A stretch of 64,000 nucleotides of DNA, from the NCBI GenBank assembly GCA_033964015.1, contig CM066925.1:2493199-2557198 (forward strand), read 5' to 3'. The notes beneath the pieces were generated by a model that saw only the letters and a program-made list of their open reading frames with translations, ran no database searches and had not been told where the DNA came from. The position numbers and the translations under genes were made by a program. Of this stretch, positions 23,108 through 33,099 are shown in pieces. This stretch comes from Scolanthus callimorphus. Taxonomy: Eukaryota > Cnidaria > Anthozoa > Actiniaria > Edwardsiidae. How positions within the stretch are numbered: the first letter of the stretch is position 1; each line of letters begins with the position of its first letter.

Positions 23108-24609
23108 TTAGTTATAGCGGAGCTCCCGCGGGCGCCGAAGGCGCCCGCGAGCGGAGCCCCATAGCTACATGCAGGAGAAAAAGGAACAAAAAAAAGTGTA
23201 TATGCATCCAACGATTCTGTCATGGACTTCCGGTTTGTGCGTTCGTTCGTCCGTTCGTTCGTTCGTCCGTTCGTTCGTTCGTCCGGAATGACGTCATCGA
23301 AACTAGAAAAATCAATATCTCAAGAAGGCAACATCGATAGGTGACCAAACTTGGGTAAAGTTATTCTGGAGGCAAGGGGGGTGCACTACCAAGGTCACGT
23401 GACATGACGTCATCGATGACGTCATCAAAACTAGAAAAGTCAATATCTCAAGAAGGCAACATCGCTAGTAGGTGACCAAACTTGGATAAAGTTATTTTGG
23501 AGGTAGGGGGGGTGCACCACCAAGGTCACGTGACATGACGTCATCGATGACGTCATCGAAATAGAAAAGTCAATATCTCAAGAAGGTATCATCGCTAGGT
23601 GACCAAACTTGGGTAAAGTTATTTTGGAGGCAAGGGGAGTGCACCACCAAGGTCACGTGACATGACGTCATCGATGACGTCATGAAAACTACAAAAGTCA
23701 ATATCTCAAGAAGGCAACATCGCTAGGTGACCAAACTTGGGTAAAGTTATTTTGGAGGTAAGAGGGGTGCACCACCAAGGTCACGTGACATGACGTCATC
23801 GATGACGTCATCGAAACTAGAAAAGTTAATATCTCAAGAAGGTAACATCGCTAGGTGACCAAACTTGGGTAAAGTTATTTTGGAGGCAAGGGGAGAGCAC
23901 CACCAAGGTCACGTGACATGACGTCATCGATGACGTCATCAAAACTAGAAAAGTCAATATCTCAAGAAGGCAACATCGCTAGGTGACCAAACTTGGGTAA
24001 AGTTATTTTGGACGCAAGGGACGTGCACTACCAAGGTCACGTGACATGGCGTCATCGATGACGTCATCAAAAGTAGAAAAGTCAATATCTCAAGAAGGCA
24101 ACATCGCTAGGTGACCAAACTTTGGTAAAGTTATTTTGGAGGCAAGGGGGGTGCACCACCAAGGTCACGTGACATGACGTCATCGTTGACGTCATCAAAA
24201 CTAGAAAAGTCAATATCTCAAGAAGGCAACATCACTAGGTGACCAAACTTGGGCAAAGTTATTTTGGAGGCAAGGGGAGTTCACTTCCAAGGTCACGTTA
24301 CATGACGTCATCAATACTAGAAAAGTCTATATCTCGAGAAGGCAACATCGCTCGACGAACAAACTTGGGTACAGTCGAGAAAACATCCGGAGTATGTCGG
24401 CATGGAGCTCTTTGAAATGCAACATAAAAAAATCTGAATTTGCAAGTATGGCAGTGGAGAACAAGAATGTTTTCTGTAGCAAGTGACGTCGCGACACGTC
24501 ACATTATTAATATTTTGCAGGACTTATAATTTTCCCTAGCAACGGCCCAACAAGATAGGTAAACGCACCCTTTTATAAAAATATGTAACCGGGAGCTCCG
24601 CTTTTAGCC
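23108..24609. mobile_element. TIR element carrying a satellite array
   Basis: Left end TATAGCGGAGCTCCCG (23113) and right end CGGGAGCTCCGCTTTTA (to about 24606) are inverted. Inside the left end is a perfect GC hairpin, GCGGGCGCC-GAA-GGCGCCCGC (about 23127-23147). A CGTT-type microsatellite (23238-23283) precedes the satellite at 23284-24370, and about 230 bp of unique sequence follows. No coding. It is a non-autonomous element; superfamily unknown and no target duplication could be fixed. Confidence 0.5.
23284..24370. repeat. 128-bp tandem satellite, about 8.5 copies
   Basis: The phrase CATGACGTCATCGATGACG recurs at about 23403, 23534, 23661, 23789, 23917, 24045, 24173 and 24301: steps of 131, 127, then 128 bp throughout. 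Each unit holds AAAAGTCAATATCTCAAGAA, GGTGACCAAACTTGGGTAAA, the E-box CACGTG in GGTCACGTGACATG, and the perfect palindrome TGACGTCATCGATGACGTCA with two CRE cores. Copies are highly similar except at the array edges. Confidence 0.85.
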
Positions 24610-24782
24610 AGTGGCTAAATCTATATATTATCTTGAATGTAAAGGCTGTTGATGCTGACTACATTGGCAAATACAAGGGTGAAAAAGCTAACTCCTACTG
24701 GATGAGTAGGTTTGTTAATACGATATTTGTCACACAGGTTTTGTCAGCCCGTCCCAGAGATGATCCATTTGTAGTTTGGGCA

Positions 24783-24860
24783 AATGTAAATGAGGCGAGC
24801 CTTTTGTTTCCGGTTGACCAGAATCAATTGGAAAGAAAAGGCTCGCTTCATTTGCATCTC
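24783..24860. repeat. small inverted repeat
   Basis: AATGAGGCGAGCCTTTTGTTT and its inverse AGAAAAGGCTCGCTTCATT are separated by about 25 bases. Arms about 25-28 bases. Possibly a miniature element; nothing else is seen in 24610-25040 except a short frame containing VDADYIGKYKGEKANSYW (about 24640-24700) of unknown meaning. Confidence 0.4.
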
Positions 24861-25043
24861 TAACGTTCTTACGCGTAACAACTCCAATAGATCTGGGTTT
24901 TTTTTGGGAAGCACAAGAAATTGAGAAAAAACACTGGCAGAGATCCTGCTGCTGACCAAGTGCAACGAAAATATTTTGATCCGAGGAAACCGGAAGACAG
25001 AATGTCAACAAATGAGAGAGTTTCATGTTTATGAACAATCCCT

Positions 25044-25460
25044 CCAGGATTTTTAGTCAAGTGCACGGATGCATTTCCAGGGAGCATATCTGATGCAGAC
25101 ATCACTGAACAGTCTGGTGTGCTAGATGGAATTCCACGAGAGAAAACAATTATGACTGACAAAGGGTTTAATATCGGAGATATCTGTCATGAAAGGGGGC
25201 TGTTGCTTAACAGACCTCCTATGAAATTTTCGGACCAGTTTGATGAAACTGAAATTGTTAGAAACTTTGATATAGCAACATTACGGATCTATATTGAAAA
25301 CTTTATTGGAAGAGTTAGAGATTGGCAGATCTTAAACAAAACCTGTCAGCCTCCATTTTGTCAGCCTAGCAACATACCGAGACAGAGAAAGCATCCATTT
25401 CCATTGGCTGATTTAGGGAATGTAGTGCAATATTTGCAATTGAATTTGATAAAAAAATAA
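25044..25460 (+). pseudogene. ISL2EU-type DDE transposase, C-terminal fragment
   Basis: The frame starts PGFLVKCTDAFPGSISDADI, then IMTDKGFNIGD, LLLNRPPMKF, and TLRIYIENFIGRVRDW. The order 'SDxxIT...ADKGF.I...LRIHVE..I.R' is that of the DDE_Tnp_4 catalytic core (ISL2EU/Harbinger-like), with the second Asp in TDKGF and the Glu in YIEN (VE in relatives). The N-terminal part with DNA-binding domain and first Asp is missing, and a stop lies just upstream (about 25031), so this copy is dead. A different N-terminal fragment of the same superfamily is at 38717-39190 (minus). Confidence 0.65.
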
Positions 25461-26052
25461 TAAAACTTTGTTTTTCGAAGACTTTTTCAAGATTTCTACA
25501 CGTAATTCGTAGTCCAATATCGACTGAAAACAATGACAAAGGAGGGGCTGACTAGGGCTCTTTATAATAATTTGTATAGTCTTAAAATAGTTCACTAGAA
25601 GGTGCTGTCATTCTTCAACATTTGCAAGTGGCCAGCCTTTTACACATTTCTGTTAAGGATGCATCAGGTGCATCCTTAAAAAGGTCTCAAAAACTGATAC
25701 TGGAATACTGTACTAAGTAAATTGCTCTGTGGTAATTTCACTGATATTATAGCGGTTTTCACATGACTGTCGTGAAACCAATTGCAAAGTAATTACACCA
25801 ATTCTGAACAATTCTGAGCCTTTATTATATTAGTTGACCATAAGTGTCATACGTAGGTATAAAAATAAATATATTCAATGTGAGTGCAAAGGGTCGCTTT
25901 TCAGAATAGAATAGAATAGAATAGAAAGATTTATTGGCATCATCACCCTTACATAGGGGGGGTGTCATGTAGGGGGGAGGGGGTGATATTTTACGGAACA
26001 CCACACATTCCTACATTCCATGTCAAATGACTAACATCTTAGGCAACTTTGT
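25461..26052. other. no supported gene
   Basis: Contains an AGAAT microsatellite (about 25904-25925) and a C/G-rich patch at 25968-25990. No motif-bearing frame. Confidence 0.3.
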
Positions 26053-28912
26053 CTACACAAATACAACCTTTCTGGTAGACTTTGCCATATGATTTACCCA
26101 CTTTCTAAATGGGAGAAGTGTGTCAAAGGTAGGTACATTGTTCAAAAGCCTGTTACCTAATTTCAATAGAAGGCTCTCTTCATCATAGTGCCACGTGCTT
26201 ACAATCTTCTGGTGGAAGATTTCTTTTAAAACATCAAGAATAAGATCATTGCTTGGTATGAAAAACACATTGGAGCATTTTGTTTCAGGGTGGTAAGATT
26301 GCAAAAACACAATACTTGCACCTGTGCAACACATCTGGAAATTTGCCTGTATGATGTGCGAGCCAGTTATACTTTGTAGTGGGCCTTTGGAATTCTCGGC
26401 TCTTGTTTTGACTTCAAAAAGGAATGCTTCAGATATACCATCAGGGCTTGCTCCATAGTTTACATCTGAGGGGTGTCTGAAGAAGCCACAATTTGAGACA
26501 GGAAAAAAAACAATAGACATCCCATACCAATATGAATACATTTCAGGAGGCAAGTGTTTCTGACCCTACCGTAACTATTCATATCATGTTGTGATTCTTT
26601 TGGATGGATACTCTGCACATACACTTGTGAACTCGGTCGTTTGAGAGAAAATTGACAATTAGGAAATTTTCATTATGACACCCCACAGAAGGGTGTTGAA
26701 TAGGGGGGGTTGATATCTTCTGGAACCACAACTCAACCATTCAGGTGTGCCTTGCTGAACATCAATGTATCTGTTGTTTTCAGTTAACTTGACTTCATTT
26801 AGTCGTTGATATTTATTATCTCATTTTCACATTTTTTCAGTGCGTCAAGCAAAATATCAGTCTTTTCAGTTGAAAAAACTTTCTGTACTTGCAAGTCGTG
26901 TTGAACAGGCTGTGTGACTGTGCAATTCATTTGCTTTGAACTGTTTGGCACCAGTAAAGAGTGCCACTTATCCTCCTCTCCAGCCTGTGGTTTGTCACTG
27001 TTGTTCTGACATGATAGGTATTGAATTAGCCACAGTCATGCTCTCTTAGGGCTACTTCCCTTAAATAGCAGGCCCTGTATGATAAGTGATGATACAATCC
27101 TGAGTGTTTAATGTTGTATTTTTCCAAGGTCTTGAGAAAATGGTTTCTAATATCTACCTTGTTTTTGCAGTTAGCTATACCATCCCTTACCCTGGAATTC
27201 ATAGCTGATACATCTCGCTTATACCAGTCACTTTTCTCATCCGTTACACTTCTCTCAGCTACACCTTTTCTCTTCTTCCTTGGGTTTGACTTTCTTGTAG
27301 ACTTGGCATTTCTAAAGTACTTAAGCCTAATATGGGCAGCAATCTTAGCTACAGCTTCGTTTTTTTTCTTTTGACAGGGCATTTACCATTTCTGAAGTTT
27401 CTCAATGCATGTTAAAGCCAAGAACAAGCTTCCGTATTCAGTAAAATGCTCCAGTTGAAGAAGAATAGCAATTACATGGCAACAGAGACCACACCTCCCT
27501 ACGGGACACTCACTGCAAAGGCTTGCAATGACAATCAAGACCGAATGCAGTGTCAAGACGGGTCACGACAGGCCAGTGAAGATTAGGGACTATTTTACTG
27601 ATACGAGCGATGACAACACCTAGATTTCAGAACGACTCTCACGAACGAACCACGGGAAATCCAATGCTATGATTAACAATGATTTATTCGCAACTCTCAG
27701 ACTAATAATTCTCAGCGTAGTACTGTCTCGTATCGTAATTGTAAACTGAAATCAAATGATAACAAAAAGAGTCTTAAAAGCTAAGTAAAAGCTATACAAA
27801 TAAGCTAGGCTAGCATGCAATATATACAAGCATCAATTATCAACGATCAAACATACTAATAGCTAAACATAACCAAATCAAGTGTTCCAAATAACGATTA
27901 TCACGATAAAAACTAGGCTTATAGATGCGTTCTTCACATGGAAATATGACTAAGACTAACGCATCTAATGTCGAAACAATTAACAAATTCCGTAACAAAT
28001 GATCCAAAAAGCGTAATTGAGCGTAATGAAATATACTAAATATGTGTGACCAAAACAGCGAGTTACTAAAAATGACTACTAGATACTAACAATAAAGATC
28101 ACTTACATATCGGTCCCGAACTGTGCCCAAAGGCTACCAATAGGTGCCAAGACGATTTTACCAACCTTTCTCCTTTGGATTCACGATTACTACTGACTAA
28201 AGACCTAAATGCACAATAGTTATTCCGACTCGGGACGTGAGAGCGGTAAATTCCTAAGCTATAAAGTAATCACAAAATCAATACTTTTTTGGCTAAGACT
28301 AAAAACTAACAAACCACAAAAAGATCATAAGATAAACAAATAATACTAGAAGTATCTCAAGGAAGTTGTCGGTTCCTTTACACTCACAATGACCTTTTTG
28401 GGGAACATTGTCAATCAAGAGAATGGTAGCAGTTCGACTCACTTCTGAAGAATAGCTTTTCAAGATACTGGACTTCACATGCACCTTACCTCCAACTTTG
28501 ATGGCCTTCACGTATTTCATTTTTCTTGAACTAAACATGCGGTGAGCTTTTCGATATTGACTTTCCCTTCCTTGTCTTTTATTGGACTGATATTTTTCTG
28601 TCATGCCCTTGGAAATCTTTGGAAAAAGATCAGAATTTGCTCTATATCCTGCTGCTGCTGGAGGAATTTCTTTTGCAGTTGAAAACTGATATTCAACAGA
28701 GTTGCGTTTAACTTTCTTTTCGAGTAAGGACGGGTCGTCTTTGAATGGTTTCAAACGTGAAACCAAGTCCTTTTTTGCTCCTGTGGCCCTGATTTTTAAT
28801 GCATGGCAAATCTGCTCCAAGTTTTTGAATCAAAAGAGTATAGATCACCACTGATAGCTTTTTTAAGGGTTTCCATTGAAGAATTTTGGGCGGCGCCCTT
28901 GAGTTCCGCCAT
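26053..28912 (-). pseudogene. SAP / SWIM / YqaJ-type nuclease gene, decayed
   Basis: On the minus strand from ATGGCGGAACTC (28912): a short N-terminus, then a SAP-like helix pair (EQICHALKIRATGAKKDL; frame slip near 28815). Next comes GHCEC at 28400, the first half of a SWIM finger, whose second half CPVGRCGLCCHVIAILL is at 27510-27440. An 866-bp insertion separates them. A Lys/Arg-rich middle follows (27026-27382; one stop between), then GEEDKWHSLLVPNSS (about 26980). The YqaJ-like domain starts QQGTPEWL (about 26750), is interrupted by an R2 repeat at 26690-26745, and resumes to 26053. It shows GASPDG and FLFEVKTR, the D...ExK of PD-(D/E)XK exonucleases. YqaJ-family enzymes are phage-type recombinases. 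Genes joining SWIM and YqaJ are multicopy in cnidarians and probably mobile (inference). At least three frame breaks make it non-functional. Confidence 0.6.
27514..28379. mobile_element. 866-bp insertion in the SWIM finger, 8-bp target duplication
   Basis: ACACTCAC occurs at 27506-27513 and 28380-28387 on either side. Removing the insertion plus one copy joins GHCEC to the following PVGRCGLCCHV in frame and restores the CxC...CxxCCH finger. The inserted DNA is AT-rich, has no recognised ORF, and its ends show only a weak inverted AAAGG. An 8-bp duplication fits a hAT-type or similar non-autonomous element (inference). Confidence 0.65.
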
Positions 28913-28975
28913 TTTGTTTTCCCGCCGGAACTTTCACTTCCGTCCGGCAAAATCTACTTTCGTTCCCTCACGGGT

Positions 28976-29175
28976 ATGAAATCAGGCAATGCCAAAGATG
29001 ATGGATTACCTTTACCACTCACACGGGAGGCACTGCACTTTATGTCCAATGAAGTTAACTCAAAAAAGAGAGTTCAAGAAACTGGTCCTAAATTCCTAGA
29101 GGAGAGTTAATTGACTGAAAGGCAAGTGCAAAGAATTGAAGCAGAGACTAGGGGGCAACGAACAAACTCTCATTG
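28976..29175 (+). pseudogene. fragment of a YqaJ-type protein N-terminus
   Basis: Plus-strand frame from an ATG at 28976: LTREALHFMSNEVNSKKRV, a stop at 29108, then in the same frame LTERQVQRIEAETRGQ. The phrase IEAETRGQ followed by a Trp-containing helix is usual just before the catalytic region of cnidarian YqaJ-type proteins (general knowledge). The start is head-to-head with the minus-strand SAP/SWIM/YqaJ gene, 64 bp apart. Either a divergent partner or a rearranged piece of the same family. Confidence 0.35.
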
Positions 29176-29640
29176 AAAACACACAAATATTACACACAAG
29201 TACAAGCCCAAATGTGGGTAGCTGGTGTTGACTATTGTTACTTTATTGTCTGGACTGCCATTTGATCCACACTTTTGTTCTTCTGTGGTCAATACGATCA
29301 CTCCGTTTTACAAGGCATACATTGTTGAATAGTCTGAAATCAATAATGAGATTGAAGGCAGTGTTCTGTGTGATAAATGTTCTGCTTTTTGGCACCTACC
29401 TTGTGCTAGTGTTACAGAGGCCCTTTATTACCTTCGCCTGCCCGTGGAAACGCGCTAAAGATGCCGCGCTCTGATTGGCGGGGGGTGACCCGAACACTGA
29501 CAATGCGATTTTAATAGTATAGATATTTCAGAGTTTTTCTCTAAGACTGAGTTTTTTTAAGCAGAGGTGCTATAATAATAATAATAATAATAATAACTAG
29601 CTGATTCCCGTGAAAAATTCACGGAAAATGTAGTTTACTG
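29176..29640. other. no supported gene
   Basis: Holds an ATA microsatellite at about 29572-29596 and a frame without motif at 29235-29474. Confidence 0.3.
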
Positions 29641-29699
29641 TTAACTTCAAAAAAATCATAACGGACATAATGAGGGGGAGTATGTTTTTCCTGAGTTCC

Positions 29700-30128
29700 A
29701 CTTCCATAAACACCCAACAGCTATTCAAACTTTATAAGCATGATTTACAAACCTCCCCTCAACATAGACCCTCCTCGCAAAAACGTAGACAAAAACACGC
29801 TCACTGATGTGATTCCCTCCTTTTCGTCAGGTTTCTGAACTTCGTTTCGCGATACAGCGTCAGGATTAATATTAAGAGAATATTATTCATGGCTTTGTGT
29901 TGTGAAAATCTTTCACTTTGACTTAGCGCGCGCTCTGCGAACCAAGGCAGTGGTACGTTTGTTCAAACTTGAATGAAACTTTTTCTCAGCTCAAAGCTTT
30001 TGAATAAGCATTATCCCTGCACATTCCTGTATGTAATCTGTAACAGAACCATCTCGGTCTGGATGTCTATGGTGCTCTCGGCTGTGCGAACTGAGTTTCT
30101 GTGGGATATTTTCAACATGGCGGCGATG
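29700..30128. repeat. R1 dispersed repeat, copy 1
   Basis: Shares blocks with copy 2 (37924-38119) and copy 3 (49328-49990). Examples are AACACGCTCACTG...TTCTGAACTTCGTTT and TTACATACAGGAATGTGCAG (inverted). It ends at GGCGGCGATG, exactly where the promoter-like module 30129-30253 begins. Confidence 0.6.
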
Positions 30129-30253
30129 CAAATTTCCCTTTCGTAAACGGTCGTTGCCATATGAAACGGTCGTTGCCATTTTGCAGAACGGTCGATGCCA
30201 TTTAGAACGGTCGTTGCCACATTGCACAACATCCGATGGCATTCCGACTTTTT
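30129..30253 (+). promoter_or_regulatory. promoter-like module with four AACGGTC/TTGCCAT repeats (copy 1)
   Basis: CAAATTTCCCTTTCGTAAACG is followed by four units of AACGGTCGTTGCCAT type, 21-24 bp apart (one reads AACGGTCGATGCC), then CATTGCACAACATCCGATGG and TTCCGACTTTTT. It ends 65 bp before the start codon at 30319. The same module, in the same order and orientation relative to the gene, precedes the start codon at 37720 on the minus strand. AACGG matches the core recognised by Myb-type factors, an inference only. Confidence 0.55.
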
Positions 30254-30318
30254 TCCCTCGATCTATTCTGCCTTCGATGAATTGTGGGTAAGCTAAATAC
30301 GTCATCTTCAAAGACAAA

Positions 30319-32523
30319 ATGGCGGATGAACTAAAAGATCTTGGCGATAGGTGAGGTAAATAACTCACAAAAATTGTATGATACGTGCGATTTTGACAAA
30401 TCAGAGTTCCTTGACACTCTTCCTGGTGAGTTTAAATACGATGTTACGAGTCTTCGAGGCAGTTGCACAAAGTTTGTTGCTCGTGTTTTAGTACACGATC
30501 TGACCGAAGAGAACTACAAAGATTGGCTGGACGAGTATTCTGCCATGAACAACCTTTGCATCAGAATCAAAACAAGCAAAAATGAAACTTCACATTATGT
30601 TTTACAACATTACTACAGGTGTCAGCACAATACACGGCAATGGAGTCCGAGTAAAGACCCTCAGCGCAAATTAACTTTGGATCAAACAGCTAGAGTTAAA
30701 AACACGAACTGTCCTTTCCAGCTAATACTTAAAATTACTACGCAAGATTGTGCCTCGATTGTCATTGAGTGGCATCACAACCATTCCATTTCTACTCTGC
30801 TTCAAATTTTAGGGACGTTTCGAAGGAAACTATAGAGAAAGTTCAAAAGCTTTACGAATCTGGCCACACACCATCTTCTGCTAGAATGCAATTTCTTAAA
30901 GATATGAAAGCTGGCTGCAAGGATGAACTGGACTACCACAAGATCAATGCAGATCGCTCTGTCACACCAAGAATAAGGGATTTTAACTATATATATGAAC
31001 AGTTCGGCAAAGAACAATATGGAGGAAGAAGCAGCCAGATGTTTTCTAAATTGGCAGAAAAAATTGAAGAGTATCAGGCAAACAACTCTGAAGCAAGCGT
31101 AAATTATCAGATGTACGAGGGAGATGATAAGCCATTGATAATTTCTATTGTTACACCGCTAATGAAGAGACTACATAAAGAAGTTCCTCAATCAGGAGAA
31201 CTTGTCTTTGTAGATGCCACCTCCAACACAGAGGAGCATAACTTAAAGGTGTTCATGTTATGCACTCATCATGTATGTGGTAATCAGGCACTATGACTTT
31301 TAGTCATTTTCATGTCAAAATTTCAAATAGCTTTAAAGTTTGAATGCCTCATGCAAATGAGCGGCAGCCATTATGAAAGTGGTGTATTTTCTATCCCCAA
31401 AAATCTCCAAATCAGGGATGGTGGAACAGTTTTCAAAGCGGGGGTGGCAAGGTTCGTTGGGGGGCTAAGTTCACTGAAAATGTATGAAAACTTGGCAAAA
31501 TGTGTGTGTTGGGGGGGGGGGAGGCAACGCCCCCTAGCCTCCCTGGCTCCACCATCTCTGCAAATTGTAAATGTTATACCCAAAGAAATCATTTGCATGT
31601 CCATCACAATGTCTGAAGTTACTGTTTTAGTACCTGTGGAATCTAGTGGAGTTTAATTTGTTTTTGATATAGGTTTTAATAGACTGGCATGATTTTGTGC
31701 TGTTTTCTTTGTAGTTACACTGTAGATATGATGGTAGGAGTGTGCAGCTGTTCTGTTGGCAAAGATGGTAGTCCCTGCAAACACCAGTATATGTTATGAG
31801 CAGCAAATAAGGCAAATTGTCTTAATTTTGTCCCCATCACTAATCCAGAGGAAAGACAGAATCTGGCTCTGATCGCAATAGGGGAATCATTGCCTCTATC
31901 TTTTTACAGCAACCTTAGAACGGTTGTTAATCAAAATGACCAGACCAATCCACCTGTGGTTACTGAAGAACAGCCACAACATGAACATGATCATCCCCTA
32001 CTGAGGCACCTATGGAGCAAGCCTGTGAGGAGCAAGGGTGTGGCAATGAGGATGATCCATGTATTGACTCTGCAGCAGAGTTACTCAAAAGGTCATATGA
32101 CCAGATTGCTGAGAAGCTGAACTCAACAAAGATCAATGTCTGGCTAAAGCGATAATCAAATTCTCAAAAAGAGTGAAAAATCTTACTGGGGCTAAAAAGA
32201 TGCATGCAAACCTTATAACCGCTCTGTTTAATTTTGGGTCATGTGAATTAAAAAAGACAGGAAAGGGGAGAAAAATAAAAGTTCAACCAAACAGAAAAAG
32301 AAAGAGTGGAAATTGCAGTCGCCAGGCAGTCTCCAAGGGAAGACCCCCACAACTTACTTCAGTTCAACATGATTTAGAAGTCCCTGCAAAGAAACCCAAG
32401 CGCAGACATGACTTGACTAGCGCTGTGCTAGCAAACGTTAATAACAGTAAAAAGTCAGGATCCCATGTTATGAGGTCAAAAACAAAACAGGCCCAAAGGA
32501 AGAAGAAAACAAAACCGTCTTAA
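30319..32523 (+). pseudogene. MULE-type SWIM transposase, decayed
   Basis: Starts ATGGCGGATG (30319) as MADELKDLGD. One extra base near 30349 shifts into VNNSQKLYDTCDF. The N-terminal zinc-binding module (YRCQHNTR, NTNCPFQLIL, EWHHNHSI; 30620-30795) resembles the FAR1/WRKY-like domain of MULE transposases. A second slip near 30795 leads to IEKVQKLYESGHTPS and to the first catalytic Asp, in LVFVDATSNTEEHN (about 31213). The rest of the DDE core is missing: after 31296 there is only non-coding DNA. The SWIM finger follows at 31733 as CSCSVGKDGSPCKHQYML, with a TGA directly after it, and a Lys-rich tail runs in shifting frames to 32523. The copy is dead. Family MULE/FAR1-SWIM is well supported; the deletion of the second Asp and Glu is seen directly. 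Confidence 0.7.
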
Positions 32524-32589
32524 AAGAATGAGTGAAATTGACCTGAACTGCTTATAGCCCTGAATTAATGTGCAATTAGTAAAAAATCA

Positions 32590-33099
32590 TCAACCAAACA
32601 CATTTTGCACAAAAAATACCTGTGGTATCTTGCTGGCAGGTGTTTTTATTTTCAGCTGTAAGCACTTGTAGTCATGACTTGTAACAAAATATGCAAACTT
32701 TGTTTCAATGTGTGGTTGCGAAAAAATATCCATACCTACTCCACGGAAGGGTGTTGAAAAGTGACCCCTCCACCCCTCTGGAATTTCCAAAGAAAAATAC
32801 AGTATTTGTATGGGAAAGATCAGTTAAATTGAGGCCCCTCCCCTCCAAAATTTCCAATCCCTTTCATTGGGGGGGGGGGGGGGGGGGCACATCAAATTCA
32901 TTCACAATGTGTGTGTAATTCCAGAAAAGAATCAATACCAGGGGGGGGGGGGGGGGGGGCATCTGATTTTTCCATGAATTTTCATTGGAATTCCAGAGGG
33001 GTGGGGTTGGGTCCTTTGACAAATTCCCTCTGGATTTTTCTGGAATTGCACAATGTTGAAAATCAATTCCAACTCCACCGAACCATGTTCTTATCCCTT
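32590..33099. repeat. R2 repeat copies with long G runs
   Basis: R2 copies at about 32709-32800 and 32905-33060, with TGTGTGGTTGCGAAAAAATAT, CCACGGAAGGGTGTTGAAAA, CACCCCTCTGGAATTTCC, and G runs of about 20 at 32867-32887 and 32941-32960. Apparent Pro/Gly-rich frames here are translations of the G runs, not genes. Confidence 0.55.

Noticed and set aside
23284..24370. CRISPR-like regular repeats
   Set aside because: Units are contiguous 128-bp tandem copies without unique spacers, in eukaryotic DNA; it is a satellite.
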